Of a stretch of 64,000 nucleotides of DNA, positions 42,762-53,175 are shown piece by piece. The stretch is taken from the NCBI RefSeq assembly GCF_003003235.1, contig NZ_PVUE01000012.1, forward strand, positions 82,795 through 146,794, given 5' to 3'. The translations under genes and the position numbers were made by a program. This DNA is from Antricoccus suffuscus (GTDB lineage Bacteria > Actinomycetota > Actinomycetes > Mycobacteriales > Antricoccaceae). The notes under the pieces were generated by a model, which saw only the letters and a list, made by a program, of their open reading frames with translations, had not been told where the DNA came from and made no database searches. Numbering within the stretch: the first letter of the stretch is position 1; every line of letters begins with the position of its first letter.

Positions 42762-44651
42762 ATGGGCGTGCTTGAAACCATCGCCGGACCGCAGGATCTG
42801 CGTTGCCTGGACGACGAGCAGTTGACGACTCTCGCGCATGAGATACGAGAGTTCGTCATTGATGCGGTGGCTAAAACGGGCGGTCACCTGGGGTCAAATC
42901 TCGGCGTCGTCGAGTTGACGATGGCGCTGCACAGGTCCTTTGACTCGCCAGCTACGCCGATCATCTTCGACACCGGCCATCAGGCCTACATCCACAAGCT
43001 GCTCACGGGGCGGGCGGGGTTGTTCGGTTCGCTGCGGGCCGCCGGCGGGCTGTCCGGATATCCAAATCGGGCGGAGTCGGTGCATGACTTCGTCGAGAAT
43101 TCGCATGCGTCCACGGCGCTCTCTTACGCCGACGGCCTGGCAAAGGCGTTCGCACTCGACGATCCGTCGCAGTTGGTGGTCGCCGTGGTCGGTGACGGTG
43201 CGCTCACTGGCGGGCTGGCGTGGGAGGCACTCAACAACCTCGGGGCCGCCGGCCGCCGGGTGATCGTCGTACTCAACGACAACGGGCGGTCGTACGCGCC
43301 AACGATCGGCGGGTTACCGCGGCACCTCGAACGGATCTGTGACCGGGACAAATACGTCGAGGTCATCGCGCGGCTCGCAGGTGACGACGTGGAAACCGTG
43401 CGCCGGGGCCGCTCGGCAACCCTGTTCGGAATGCTCGGGTTCGACTACCTCGGACCGGTTGACGGGCACGACATCGGTGCGCTCGAGCGGGCGTTCGCCG
43501 AGGCCAGAGAGGCCGGCGGACCGGTCTTGGTGCACTGCCGTACCCAGAAGGGCCGTGGCTTCCAACCTGCCGAGACCGATGTTGCCGACCGCTTGCACTC
43601 CGTCGGCAAAGTCGATGCGCGGACCGGCGCGCCGCTCACGCCCGCCAAACCGACGTGGACGGACAAGTTTGGTGAAGAACTCGCGATACTGGGCGAACAG
43701 CGTCCGGAACTGGTCGCGATCAGCGCGGCGATGATACGTCCGACGGGCCTGTGGAGCTTCAGTCAACGCTTTCCGGACCGGTGCTTCGACGTCGGCATCG
43801 CCGAGCAGCAAGCGGTGACCTCCGCGGCCGGACTAGCGATGGGCGGCGCGCACCCTGTCGTCGCGCTCTACGCGACATTTGCCAACCGCGCCTTCGACCA
43901 GACGCTGCTCGACGTGGGGCTGCACAGGCTCCCCGTGACATTCGCACTCGACCGCGCTGGGATCACCGGACCGGATGGGCCGAGCCATCATGGCGTGTGG
44001 GACCTATCGCTGCTCGCGGGTGTGCCCGGATTGCGAGTTGCCGCGCCCCGCGATGCGGTCACACTGTCAGAAGAGCTGCGTGAGGCGGTCGCCGACGACG
44101 CCGGACCTACTGCGCTGCGCTACCCCAAAAGCGCAATCGGCCCGGCGATTCCGGCGCTCGACCGTTGGCGTGGAATTGATCTACTGCGCGCCGCGCCGCT
44201 CGCCGAGGTGCTGCTGGTCGCGGTCGGCTCGATGGTCGCGCCAGCCACCGAGGCCGCTGATGCGCTGGCCGGTGCCGGTGTCGACTGCACCGTCGTCGAC
44301 CCACGGTGGGTGCTCCCGGTCAACCCGGCGATCGTCGAGCTGGCTGCGCGGCACAAGCTCGTTGTCTCGGTCGAGGAAGGGATGCGCGCAGGAGGTGTCG
44401 GGGCGCGCGTCGCGCAGGCCCTCGCCGATGCAGCGATGGCCACTCCGGTGACGGTGCTGGGGTTACCGGCCGAGTTCATCCCGCACGGTGAACGCGCACA
44501 GCTGTTGCGTCGCTATGGCCTCGACTCCGGTGGACTTGTGCGGGCGGTGTTGTCGACGTACGCCGACCGGATTGCGGCCGGACCCCTGTCGAAGGCACGA
44601 CTGCTCGGACGTACGACGGTGCGTCGCGTGCGCGAAGGCGCCAACCGATGA
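42762..44651 (+). CDS. dxs: 1-deoxy-D-xylulose-5-phosphate synthase
   Basis: This 629-residue thiamine-diphosphate enzyme makes DXP from pyruvate and glyceraldehyde 3-phosphate, the first step of the MEP isoprenoid pathway. Signatures include GGHLGSNLGVVELTMALH near residue 45, FDTGHQAYIHKLLTGR, the ThDP/Mg motif GDGALTGG...NN (about 143-172), DYLGPVDGHD and the central DVGIAEQQAV. It heads the hopanoid operon and its stop overlaps the hpnC start, so it is probably a dedicated copy supplying precursors; a second housekeeping dxs elsewhere is likely but not visible. Confidence 0.95.
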   Translation: MGVLETIAGPQDLRCLDDEQLTTLAHEIREFVIDAVAKTGGHLGSNLGVVELTMALHRSFDSPATPIIFDTGHQAYIHKLLTGRAGLFGSLRAAGGLSGYPNRAESVHDFVENSHASTALSYADGLAKAFALDDPSQLVVAVVGDGALTGGLAWEALNNLGAAGRRVIVVLNDNGRSYAPTIGGLPRHLERICDRDKYVEVIARLAGDDVETVRRGRSATLFGMLGFDYLGPVDGHDIGALERAFAEAREAGGPVLVHCRTQKGRGFQPAETDVADRLHSVGKVDARTGAPLTPAKPTWTDKFGEELAILGEQRPELVAISAAMIRPTGLWSFSQRFPDRCFDVGIAEQQAVTSAAGLAMGGAHPVVALYATFANRAFDQTLLDVGLHRLPVTFALDRAGITGPDGPSHHGVWDLSLLAGVPGLRVAAPRDAVTLSEELREAVADDAGPTALRYPKSAIGPAIPALDRWRGIDLLRAAPLAEVLLVAVGSMVAPATEAADALAGAGVDCTVVDPRWVLPVNPAIVELAARHKLVVSVEEGMRAGGVGARVAQALADAAMATPVTVLGLPAEFIPHGERAQLLRRYGLDSGGLVRAVLSTYADRIAAGPLSKARLLGRTTVRRVREGANR

Positions 44652-45487
44652 CGGGCCGCAGGTCTGATCCGGTTGGTGTGGACGCCGTACATAGCGAGAA
44701 TTTCCCCGTCGCCCTGCGGATCCTGCCTGCTCGGCTGCGCGCGGACCTGCTTGCGGCGTACCGCTATGCCAGGTATGTCGATGACGTCGGCGATGCCGCC
44801 AGCGGCGATCGCGCAGAGCAACTGGCAGAAGTGGCTGACGACGTGCGCCGTCTCTACAACGGGCAGCAGCCGGTTCGCGACGAAGTCGCCGGGCTGGCCC
44901 CGGTCATCGATCGTTGCGCGCTTCCGATCGACCCGCTGCTGCGGCTGGTGGATGCGAATATGAAAGACCAGGAAGTCAGTCGCTACGAGACGTTCGACGA
45001 TCTGCTCGGCTACTGCCGGCTGTCTGCGAATCCAGTCGGCCAGATCGTCTTACAGATCTTTGATGCCGCTTCCCCCGATCGGATCGAGCTGTCCGATCGG
45101 ATCTGCACTGGGCTGCAGTTGGTTGAACACTGGCAAGACGTCGCGGAGGACTACCGGGCCGGTCGGATTTACCTGCCGGCCCGGGACCGCGAACAGTTTG
45201 ACGTCGCAGAGCAGGACCTTGAGGCAGACCACGCGTCGCCGGCGTTGCGCACTCTTGTGGAGTTCGAGACCGACCGGGCACTCGCGTGGATCAACGCCGG
45301 CGCGCCGTTAGTCAGCACCCTGCGCGGTTGGGGGCGGATTGCGGTGTCCGGCTACGTGGCCGGCGGACGCGCCGCGGCGATGTCCTTGCGACGTGCCGGC
45401 TATGACCCGCTGACCAGCACCCCGAAACCCACGCCGCGTCAGATGGCGACCGAGTGGCTGACGGGAATAGCACGGAGGCCCGGATGA
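44648..45487 (+). CDS. hpnC: Squalene synthase HpnC (hydroxysqualene synthase)
   Basis: The 279-residue protein is one of the two trans-isoprenyl diphosphate synthase-like proteins that replace squalene synthase in bacteria. HpnC converts presqualene diphosphate to hydroxysqualene. The first Asp-rich motif is YVDDVGD near residue 41 and the second HWQDVAEDYRAGRIYLP near 163. The ENFPVALRILP N-terminus is HpnC-specific. It overlaps dxs and hpnD by ATGA junctions. Confidence 0.94.
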   Translation: MTGRRSDPVGVDAVHSENFPVALRILPARLRADLLAAYRYARYVDDVGDAASGDRAEQLAEVADDVRRLYNGQQPVRDEVAGLAPVIDRCALPIDPLLRLVDANMKDQEVSRYETFDDLLGYCRLSANPVGQIVLQIFDAASPDRIELSDRICTGLQLVEHWQDVAEDYRAGRIYLPARDREQFDVAEQDLEADHASPALRTLVEFETDRALAWINAGAPLVSTLRGWGRIAVSGYVAGGRAAAMSLRRAGYDPLTSTPKPTPRQMATEWLTGIARRPG

Positions 45488-46341
45488 ACCTGGACGCGGC
45501 GTACGCCGAATGCATCCGGATCACCCGGACCGAGGCACGCAACTTCGCCTACGGGATAAGGCTATTGCCCCCCGACAAGCGACGGGCCATGTCGGCGGTC
45601 TATGCGATGGCCCGGCGGATCGACGACATCGGCGACGGGACACTGCCGGCGCTACAGAAATCCCGCGAGCTCGCTCAAATCGGCGCGGACCTGCACGACC
45701 TGCACTCCACCGCCGACGACCCCGTGCTCGTCGCGCTGGCCGATTCCGCGGACCGACTGCCGCTGCCACTCGAGGCGTTCGATGACCTGATTGCCGGCTG
45801 CCAGATGGACGTGGTGGGACGCGAGTACGGCAACTTCGATGACCTGGTCGAGTATTGCCGGTGCGTGGCCGGGTCGGTCGGTCGGATGTCGCTGGGCATC
45901 TACAACGCACCGGACATGGACAAGGCGCGCCCACTGGCCGACGCACTCGGCGTCGCGCTACAGCTGACGAACATCCTGCGAGACCTGCGCGAGGATCGGC
46001 TGATCGGCCGCGTCTACCTGCCTAAAGAAGATCTCGACGCATTTGACTGCACGCTGGATCTCGACGACGACGATGTGCTGAGCGATCCGCCGGATCGGTT
46101 CGCCGCGCTCGTCCGGTTCGAAGCAGAGCGCGCCGAGAGGTGGTACACCGAAGGGCTTGCACTCTTGCCGATGCTGGATCGGCGCAGTGCCGCCTGCACC
46201 GCGGCTATGGCCGGCATTTACCACCGGTTGCTGAACAGGATCGCGGCCGCACCGGAGAAGGTGCGCGGCGCGCGGCTGTCGCTCCCGGCCGGCGAGAAGC
46301 TCGCGGTAGCGGCTCGCGCGCTCGTCAAGGGGGCGGCATGA
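45484..46341 (+). CDS. hpnD: Presqualene diphosphate synthase HpnD
   Basis: This 285-residue enzyme joins two farnesyl diphosphates to presqualene diphosphate. Motifs are NFAYGIRLLPPDKRRAMSAVYAMARRIDDIGDG in pieces (DDxxD near residue 46) and LTNILRDLREDRLIGRVYLP (about 158-177). ATG 45484 overlaps the hpnC stop; the longer frame to 45454 lies within hpnC. It precedes hpnE with a 4-base overlap. Confidence 0.94.
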   Translation: MNLDAAYAECIRITRTEARNFAYGIRLLPPDKRRAMSAVYAMARRIDDIGDGTLPALQKSRELAQIGADLHDLHSTADDPVLVALADSADRLPLPLEAFDDLIAGCQMDVVGREYGNFDDLVEYCRCVAGSVGRMSLGIYNAPDMDKARPLADALGVALQLTNILRDLREDRLIGRVYLPKEDLDAFDCTLDLDDDDVLSDPPDRFAALVRFEAERAERWYTEGLALLPMLDRRSAACTAAMAGIYHRLLNRIAAAPEKVRGARLSLPAGEKLAVAARALVKGAA

Positions 46342-47717
46342 CTAGCAAGCCGGTGGTGGTCATCGGCGGCGGACTTGCCGGCATTACCGCGTCCGTCGAT
46401 CTCGCCGACCGGGGTCACGAGGTCGTCTTGTTGGAGTCGCGGTCGCGGCTCGGCGGTGCGGCCGGTTCGTTCGAGCGTGGCGGGGTACGCGCCGATACCG
46501 GTCAGCATGTGCTGCTCCGCTGCTATACCGAGTATCGCGGTCTCATCGAGAGGATGGGTGCCTCCTCGCTAGTGTCGATTCAGGACTCGATGGACATCCC
46601 GGTGATCATCGAGGGGCGACCTATCGCGCGGTTGCACAGGGGCCAGTTCGGGCCAGCGCCGATGCATCTGATTCCTGCGGTCGCGCGCTACGGCGCACTC
46701 ACGCCACGCGAACGGGCGAGCGCGATCCGTGCCGCGCGGGCGATCCGGTCGATTGATCCGGATGATTGCATGACCGACGAGCGCACGTTCGGCGAATGGC
46801 TGCGCAGTCACGGCCAAAACGATCGCGTGATCCGGCGACTGTGGGGATTGCTGTGCGTCGCCGCGCTCAATCTCACGCCCGACGCTGCATCCCTTGCCCT
46901 GGCGGCAAAGGTGATCCAAACCGGACTGCTGGCCGAGGTGTCCGGCGGCGACATCGGCCTCATTCAGGCCCCGTTGTCGCAGGTCCATGATGACGCCGCC
47001 GCACGACTACTCGCGCACCTCGGTGTCACCGTGCGCCGGGGATCCCGGGTCACTGCCGTCGACCAGAGTGACAACGGTTTCGTGGTGCGCACCCGCTCCG
47101 ACGAAGTCGCTGCGCGCGGCGCCGTACTGGCGATACCGCATCAGTACGCGGCCCGCATCGTGCCCCCTTCGGCGATTGCCGACCCCGATTCGTGGGGCGG
47201 GCTTGGCGCGTCGCCGATCATCAACACGCATCTGCGTTTCGACCGCACCGTCACCCATCTGCCTTTCGCGGCGGCCCCGGAGTCTCCGGTGCAGTGGCTC
47301 TTCGACCGCACCTCCGCACTCGGTATCAAGACGGGGCAGTATCTCGTCACGTCGACTTCCGCCGCCGACTCGCTTAGCTCGGCGACCGCTCAACAGATTT
47401 GCACCAGTCAGTACGACGCGCTGGCCGTGCTGCTTCCCGGCGTACGACAGGCGAAAGTACTGGACACATTTGTCACCCGTGAGCCACGGGCGACCTTCCG
47501 CCAGGCCGCCGGCACAGCACGCCTGCGGCCGCAAGCGCAGACGGCGTTGCCGGGCCTGGTCCTCGCCGGGGCGTGGACCGCGACGGGATGGCCCGACACT
47601 ATGGAAGGCGCGGTGCGCAGCGGCCATGTGGCCGCCGAAGTGCTGTGTCGCAGTGCATCTGGCTCGTTACCGACTAACGACCCGACAGGATCCTCACGAC
47701 GGGAGGCTATCGCATGA
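46338..47717 (+). CDS. hpnE: Hydroxysqualene dehydroxylase HpnE
   Basis: This 459-residue FAD-dependent amine-oxidase-fold enzyme reduces hydroxysqualene to squalene. The N-terminal VVVIGGGLAGITASVDLADRG (GGGLAG near residues 9-14), LLESRSRLGGAAGSF and C-terminal LAGAWTATGWPDTMEGAVRSG are characteristic. With HpnC and HpnD it completes the three-step squalene route. ATG 46338 overlaps the hpnD stop; upstream frame is inside hpnD. Confidence 0.94.
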   Translation: MTSKPVVVIGGGLAGITASVDLADRGHEVVLLESRSRLGGAAGSFERGGVRADTGQHVLLRCYTEYRGLIERMGASSLVSIQDSMDIPVIIEGRPIARLHRGQFGPAPMHLIPAVARYGALTPRERASAIRAARAIRSIDPDDCMTDERTFGEWLRSHGQNDRVIRRLWGLLCVAALNLTPDAASLALAAKVIQTGLLAEVSGGDIGLIQAPLSQVHDDAAARLLAHLGVTVRRGSRVTAVDQSDNGFVVRTRSDEVAARGAVLAIPHQYAARIVPPSAIADPDSWGGLGASPIINTHLRFDRTVTHLPFAAAPESPVQWLFDRTSALGIKTGQYLVTSTSAADSLSSATAQQICTSQYDALAVLLPGVRQAKVLDTFVTREPRATFRQAAGTARLRPQAQTALPGLVLAGAWTATGWPDTMEGAVRSGHVAAEVLCRSASGSLPTNDPTGSSRREAIA

Positions 47718-48742
47718 CGATCCGCACAGACAGCATCTCCACGGAGGACGGCCTGGCCCGTGCACGCGATCTGGTCCGGCCGGCATTACGCGATGCATTG
47801 CAGCGGCTCGACACCGCGACGCGCGAGGTCTGTGGCTACCACCTCGGTTTCTGGGACGCCGACGGTACGCCGAGGGCCGGTGCGGGCAAAGGGGTCAGGC
47901 CCGCTCTCGCAATACTGTCGGCGCGGGCGGCCGGAAGCGACGCTGCAGTCGGCGTGCCTGCGGCGGTTGCGTGCGAGCTGGTCCACAATTTCTCGCTGCT
48001 CCATGACGACATCATGGACCGTGACACCGAGCGGCGGCACCGGCGTACGGCGTGGGCGCTCTATGGCGAGTCCCGGGCGATTCTGGCCGGCGACGCGCTG
48101 CAGTCGCTGGCCTCGGAGCTGCTTGCGGAAGCGCCGTCGCCGACCAGCGCCTGGGCCGTGCGATGTCTCAACGCGGCGACCCGGCGCCTGATTGCCGGTC
48201 AGGCGGCGGATCTGGCCTTCGAGACGCGCGATGACGTGAGCCTCGACGAATGCCTCGCGATGGCCGCGGCTAAGACCGGAGCGCTCATGGCTTGCTCGGC
48301 GTCGCTCGGCGCCGTACTCGCCGACGCGCCGTCCGAGCTCGCGATGGGGCTCACCGACTACGGGACCCACATCGGATTGGCGTTTCAGCTCGTCGACGAT
48401 CTCCTTGGCATCTGGGGTACCCCCGAGCGAACCGGCAAACCGGTACTTTCAGACCTTCGTTCCCGTAAAAAGTCGGTGCCGGTGGTCGCGGCTTTCGATG
48501 CCGGGGGACCGGCCGCAGAGGCATTGCGCTCGCTGTATGCACTCGACCGCGAGATGACCGCGGCGGAACTGATCGAGGCCGCCGAACTCGTCACGGACGC
48601 CGGGGGACGTGCTTGGACTGAAAAGGCGGCCGATCGTGAGCTCGCGGCGGCACTGGAGTGCCTAGAACCGCTCGACATGCCGCCCGACGTACGCGAGCAG
48701 TTCGTCGTGCTTGCGCGCCAGCTAAGCGGACGGGACGAGTGA
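47714..48742 (+). CDS. Polyprenyl diphosphate synthase
   Basis: This 342-residue all-trans prenyl diphosphate synthase has the first Asp-rich motif DDIMD near residue 100 and the second as QLVDDLLGIWG, in which the last Asp of DDxxD is Gly. I recall this variant from actinobacterial members. By context it should supply farnesyl diphosphate for HpnD. Length 342 also fits GGPP synthases, so chain length is not settled. It overlaps hpnE by ATGA and precedes shc by 7 bases. Confidence 0.9.
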   Translation: MTIRTDSISTEDGLARARDLVRPALRDALQRLDTATREVCGYHLGFWDADGTPRAGAGKGVRPALAILSARAAGSDAAVGVPAAVACELVHNFSLLHDDIMDRDTERRHRRTAWALYGESRAILAGDALQSLASELLAEAPSPTSAWAVRCLNAATRRLIAGQAADLAFETRDDVSLDECLAMAAAKTGALMACSASLGAVLADAPSELAMGLTDYGTHIGLAFQLVDDLLGIWGTPERTGKPVLSDLRSRKKSVPVVAAFDAGGPAAEALRSLYALDREMTAAELIEAAELVTDAGGRAWTEKAADRELAAALECLEPLDMPPDVREQFVVLARQLSGRDE

Positions 48743-48749
48743 ACAGTCG

Positions 48750-50657
48750 ATGACCGTCGAATCCCAGAACAGCGTAGGCGCGCACGACGTGGAATGCTCC
48801 AAGGACGCCACCGCGTCCGCGCTCAGGCGCGCGGTGGATTACCTGCTGAGCCAGCAAAACCCCGCAGGCTGGTGGCGCGGCATGCTTGAGACCAACGTGA
48901 CGATGGACGCCGAAGACCTGATGATGCGGCAGTTCCTCGGCGTACGGACCGACGAACAGACGGTTCGCTCGGCACGATGGATCCGTAGCCATCAGCGCGA
49001 TGACGGTTCGTGGGCCAACTTCTTCGACGGGCCGGCCGATCCCTCGACAACGGCCGAGGCGTACGTCGCTCTGCGACTGGCCGGCGACGATCCTGAGGCG
49101 CCGCACATGCGCGCCGCGCGTGATGTTGTGCTGGCGCACGGCGGCATCGAGGCCACACGGGTCTTTACGAAGATCTGGCTCGCGCTGTTTGGGCTGTGGC
49201 GATGGGAAGACGTTCCGGTACTCCCTCCGGAGATCATGTTCTTGCCGCGATGGATCCCGCTGAACATTTACGACTTCGGGTGCTGGGCGCGGCAGACGAT
49301 AGTGCCGCTGGCGATCTTGTCAGCGCTGCGCCCTCGGCGGGACCTCGGTGTCACCGTCGACGAACTGCGCAGCGGTCACGCTCCCAAACCCGAGACCCAG
49401 CGCGGATGGGCACGCTTCTTCAACGGCCTCGACCGGGTGTTACACCGCTACGAGCGGCTGCCCCGCAAGCCGCTGCGAGCGACCGCTATCCATCGCGCTG
49501 CCGCGTGGATCGAGACGCGGCAGGAGGCCGACGGGTCATGGGGCGGAATTCAGCCGCCGTGGGTGTACTCGCTCATGGCACTGCACGCCCTCGGCTATCC
49601 GGTCGACCACCCGGTCATCGCCAAAGGACTGCGCGGATGGGAGGGGTTCACCGTCACCGAGCAGACACCCTCGGGTCCGGCACGATGGATCGAGGCCTGC
49701 CAGTCCCCAGTGTGGGACACCGCGCTCGCCGTCGTCGCGCTCGGCGACGCTGGGATCGCCGACGACCATCCGGCCATCCGGCGCGCCGGCGACTGGCTTC
49801 TCGAGGAAGAAGTGCGGCAACGCGGCGACTGGGCGGTACGCCGCCGGGACACGCCGCCGGGTGGCTGGGCCTTCGAGTTCGCCAACGACACCTACCCCGA
49901 CATCGACGACACTGCCGAGGTCGTGTTGGCCCTGCGGCGTACCGCCTCAACCGGACCGAACCGATCGGCGCGGGCCCGTGCGCACCGCTGGCTGCTTGGC
50001 ATGCAGTCGCGCGGCGGTGGCTGGGCTGCGTTTGACGCCGATAACACCCGCGAAATTGCTTACCGGCTGCCATTCTGCGATTTCGGCGCCGTCATCGACC
50101 CTCCGAGTGCGGACGTCACTGCGCATGTGATCGAGGCGCTGGCGCTCGAAGGTTTCGCCGACTCGACCGAGGTGAGCGACGGGGTTCGCTGGCTGTTGAA
50201 GGAGCAGGAGCCCGACGGCTCTTGGTTTGGCCGGTGGGGCGCCAACTATGTCTACGGCACCGGTGCCGTCGTTCCGGCGCTTGTCGCGGCCGGCGTATCC
50301 GTGCAAGATAAGCCGATTCGCGATGCGGTGCGCTGGCTTGAATCCCACCAGAACGCCGATGGCGGATGGGGTGAAGATCTGCGCTCGTACGACAACCCCG
50401 CCTCGGCAGGCAGCGCTGCGTCGACCCCGTCGCAGACGGCGTGGTCGCTACTTGCGTTGCACGCCGCTGGCGAGGTTGACAGGCCCGCGGCGCGACGCGG
50501 GACCGCTTGGCTAGTGGATCATCAGCGTCCTGACGGTGGCTGGGACGAACCACACTTCACCGGCACCGGATTTCCTGGCGACTTCTACATCAACTACCAC
50601 CTCTACCGCTTGGTCTTTCCTATCACCGCTCTCGCGCGGATTCTGAGGAGAAACTAA
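48750..50657 (+). CDS. shc: Squalene-hopene cyclase
   Basis: This 635-residue class II terpene cyclase folds squalene into hopene/hopanol at the membrane. The protonating motif is DIDDTAE near residues 384-390 (DxDD). Several QW repeats are visible: [45 protein letters not shown] and DGGWDEP. The C-terminal [14 protein letters not shown] is typical. Length is normal. TAATG joins its stop to the hpnG-ispH start. Confidence 0.96.
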   Translation: MTVESQNSVGAHDVECSKDATASALRRAVDYLLSQQNPAGWWRGMLETNVTMDAEDLMMRQFLGVRTDEQTVRSARWIRSHQRDDGSWANFFDGPADPSTTAEAYVALRLAGDDPEAPHMRAARDVVLAHGGIEATRVFTKIWLALFGLWRWEDVPVLPPEIMFLPRWIPLNIYDFGCWARQTIVPLAILSALRPRRDLGVTVDELRSGHAPKPETQRGWARFFNGLDRVLHRYERLPRKPLRATAIHRAAAWIETRQEADGSWGGIQPPWVYSLMALHALGYPVDHPVIAKGLRGWEGFTVTEQTPSGPARWIEACQSPVWDTALAVVALGDAGIADDHPAIRRAGDWLLEEEVRQRGDWAVRRRDTPPGGWAFEFANDTYPDIDDTAEVVLALRRTASTGPNRSARARAHRWLLGMQSRGGGWAAFDADNTREIAYRLPFCDFGAVIDPPSADVTAHVIEALALEGFADSTEVSDGVRWLLKEQEPDGSWFGRWGANYVYGTGAVVPALVAAGVSVQDKPIRDAVRWLESHQNADGGWGEDLRSYDNPASAGSAASTPSQTAWSLLALHAAGEVDRPAARRGTAWLVDHQRPDGGWDEPHFTGTGFPGDFYINYHLYRLVFPITALARILRRN

Positions 50658-52171
50658 TGACTGACCAGTTTGTTTGTTTTGCGCCGTCCCGACTCGAAGC
50701 TGCCGCGCTAGGGCGTGGACTGGCAGACGGCATCGTGCGGCACACCGGCATGGGTCGCGCGGCGGCTCGCCGGGTAGACAACTCGGTATTGAGCGACCTG
50801 CTAGACAGTGCTGAGGTAGTCGCGGTCGCTGGCATCGCAGGCGGTCTTAACCCTCTCGTGAAAACCGGCGACGTGGTCGTGGCAACGGAAGTGCGCGGAC
50901 CGGACGGAGTCGTCGGCTGCCCGTCGGCACCAATGCTGGCCGCGGAATTCCGACGGTCCGGACTGACTGTCCACCTGGGCCCGGTCGACAGTGACCACCA
51001 CGTCGTGACCGGTCGTGAACGCGCGATCCGCGCTGACCTTGGCGCGCTGTGCGTCGACATGGAGTCGGCGGCCCTGGTACGCCGGACCGACGAGCAACGT
51101 CCGCATGCCGTCGTACGGGTCGTCGCTGATGTGGCCGGCGCCCGACTCCTGCAGCCGGCGACGGTCGGTCGACTACGTGCGGCCCTGCAGGTCCTGCCGC
51201 GACTTGGACCCGGACTGCAGGCGTGGGCTGATGCCACCGGCGCTCGTCAGGTGCTGTACGCCGCGCCACGATCGTTCTGTGCCGGCGTCATTCGGGCCAT
51301 CGACATTGTCAACCGCGCCCTCGAGACCAGGGGAGCGCCGGTCTACGTACGCAAGCAGATCGTGCACAACCGGCACGTCGTGCAGGAGCTGGAGTCGCGG
51401 GGTGCGGTGTTCGTCGATGAGCTGGACGCGGTGCCAAACGGCGCCCTGGTCGTGTTCTCCGCACATGGTGTCTCGCCCGCAGTGCACGCGGAGGCAGCTA
51501 CTCGGGACTTACAGGTCATCGATGCCACCTGCCCGCTTGTGAGCAAGGTGCATTCGGAGGTACGGCGCTTCGTCGACCGTCAGCACACCGTGCTGTTCAT
51601 CGGGCACGCCGGCCACGAAGAGACCGTCGGGACGATGGGTGAGCGCCCGAACGGCACACTGCTCGTGGAGAACCCCACCGACGCCGCGACGGTCGAGGTG
51701 CCCGACCCGGCTCGAGTGTCCTATCTCGTGCAGACCACCCTTGCCATGGATGAGGTGGCGGAGGTGGTCGACGTACTCCGCCAGCGGTTCCCACTTCTGC
51801 AGGCCCCGGCATCGGACGACATTTGTTACGCGACGACGAATCGCCAACAGGCTGTGCAGACCGTCGCGCGTGAGTCCGAGCTCGTGCTCGTCGTGGGGTC
51901 GACAAATTCGTCGAATTCCAACCGGCTCGTTGAAACCGCCGAGCGGGCCGGGGTCCCGGCGTACCTGATCGACGACGCCGAGGACATCCGGCTGGACTGG
52001 CTGGCCGGCGTCCGCACCGTGGGAATCACCGCTGGTGCATCGGCTCCGGCGGCGTTGGTCGACGAGGTCGTCGCCGCGCTGCGTGGTCTGGGCCCGGTAG
52101 AGATCACCGAGCGAGCGGTGACCAGCGAGCACGTGTTTTTCGCCCTACCAAAGGAGGTTCGAAAGTCATGA
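50657..52171 (+). CDS. Fusion of HpnG-type nucleoside phosphorylase/hydrolase with IspH (HMBPP reductase)
   Basis: Residues about 1-195 of this 504-residue protein are an HpnG-like nucleosidase domain ([25 protein letters not shown], then [11 protein letters not shown] near 132-142), which removes adenine from adenosylhopane. Residues about 197-500 are a full IspH, which reduces HMBPP to IPP and DMAPP on a 4Fe-4S cluster. Its three cysteines are in PRSFCAGV (about 208), DATCPLVSK (about 293) and DDICYATTN (about 390), with [19 protein letters not shown] and [12 protein letters not shown] conserved. One uninterrupted frame, no internal start needed. It links the last MEP step with a late hopanoid step in one chain. 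Confidence 0.93.
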   Translation: MTDQFVCFAPSRLEAAALGRGLADGIVRHTGMGRAAARRVDNSVLSDLLDSAEVVAVAGIAGGLNPLVKTGDVVVATEVRGPDGVVGCPSAPMLAAEFRRSGLTVHLGPVDSDHHVVTGRERAIRADLGALCVDMESAALVRRTDEQRPHAVVRVVADVAGARLLQPATVGRLRAALQVLPRLGPGLQAWADATGARQVLYAAPRSFCAGVIRAIDIVNRALETRGAPVYVRKQIVHNRHVVQELESRGAVFVDELDAVPNGALVVFSAHGVSPAVHAEAATRDLQVIDATCPLVSKVHSEVRRFVDRQHTVLFIGHAGHEETVGTMGERPNGTLLVENPTDAATVEVPDPARVSYLVQTTLAMDEVAEVVDVLRQRFPLLQAPASDDICYATTNRQQAVQTVARESELVLVVGSTNSSNSNRLVETAERAGVPAYLIDDAEDIRLDWLAGVRTVGITAGASAPAALVDEVVAALRGLGPVEITERAVTSEHVFFALPKEVRKS

Positions 52172-53175
52172 ACATGCCATTAAGGCAAAGCGTCCGCATC
52201 GGCTCATACATCGCCAAGCAGCGGATCAGGCACCGGGAGAAGTATCCCTTGATTGTCGAGCTGGAGCCGTTGTTTGCTTGCAACCTTGGCTGCGCCGGCT
52301 GCGGCAAGATCCAGCATCCGGCAGATCAATTGCGGCGTCGAATGCCCGTGCAGCAGGCACTCGACGCGATTGAGGAATGCGGTGCACCGATGGTCTCGAT
52401 CGCTGGTGGTGAGCCGTTGATGCACCCGCAGATCGACGAGATAGTCAACAAGCTGGTCGCGCGCAAGAAATACGTCTACCTCTGTACCAATGCGTTGCTG
52501 GTGCGCAAGTGGTGGGACAAGTTCGACTTCAAACCGTCGCGCTACTTCGCGTTCACAGTCCACGTCGACGGGTTGCAGGAGAAACATGACCACTCGGTGC
52601 GGCAGGAAGGCGTCTTCGACGAGGCGATGGAGGCGATCAAGTGGCTTAAAGACCGCGGCTTCCGCGTCACCACCAACAGCACCTTCTTCAACACCGATAC
52701 GGCGCAGAACGTCATCGAGGTCCTGGACTACCTCAATGACGACGTGAAGGTGGACCAGATGATGATCTCACCGGCGTACGCCTACGAGAAGGCGCCGGAT
52801 CAGGACCACTTCCTCGGCGTCGAACAGACCCGTGAGATGTTCAAGAAAGCATTCGCCGGCGGCAACCGCAAGCGTTGGCGACTCAACCACTCACCGCTGT
52901 TCCTCGACTTTCTCGAAGGCAAGGTCGACTTCCAGTGCACCGCTTGGGGAATTCCGAGCTATTCGCTGTTTGGCTGGCAACGTCCCTGCTATTTGATGAG
53001 CGACGGTTACGTATCGACGTACAAGGAACTGGTCGAAGAGACCGAGTGGGAGAAGTACGGCCGCGGCAACGACCCGCGCTGCAACAACTGCATGGCGCAC
53101 TGCGGCTATGAGCCGACGGCGGTGGTGGCGACGCTCGGCTCGTTGAAGGAGTCACTGCGGGCGTTGACCGGATAG
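52168..53175 (+). CDS. hpnH: Adenosyl-hopene transferase HpnH (radical SAM)
   Basis: This 335-residue radical SAM enzyme adds 5'-deoxyadenosine to hopene to give adenosylhopane, the entry to side-chain-bearing hopanoids. The cluster motif is CNLGCAGC near residues 38-45; [14 protein letters not shown] is the SAM-binding GGE segment. C-terminal cysteines ([14 protein letters not shown]) are family-typical. The product is handed to the HpnG domain encoded just upstream (ATGA overlap). Its last 24 bases overlap the opposing SDR gene. Confidence 0.95.
   Translation: MNMPLRQSVRIGSYIAKQRIRHREKYPLIVELEPLFACNLGCAGCGKIQHPADQLRRRMPVQQALDAIEECGAPMVSIAGGEPLMHPQIDEIVNKLVARKKYVYLCTNALLVRKWWDKFDFKPSRYFAFTVHVDGLQEKHDHSVRQEGVFDEAMEAIKWLKDRGFRVTTNSTFFNTDTAQNVIEVLDYLNDDVKVDQMMISPAYAYEKAPDQDHFLGVEQTREMFKKAFAGGNRKRWRLNHSPLFLDFLEGKVDFQCTAWGIPSYSLFGWQRPCYLMSDGYVSTYKELVEETEWEKYGRGNDPRCNNCMAHCGYEPTAVVATLGSLKESLRALTG

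Noticed and set aside
42546..42887. 113-codon minus-strand frame over the dxs start
   Set aside because: It overlaps the dxs N-terminus and the promoter region, has no ribosome site and no family resemblance.
48400..48425. Second Asp motif of the prenyl synthase reads DDLLG, suggesting an inactive enzyme
   Set aside because: I recall this variant from active actinobacterial prenyl synthases, and the first DDxxD motif is intact, so loss of activity is not supported.
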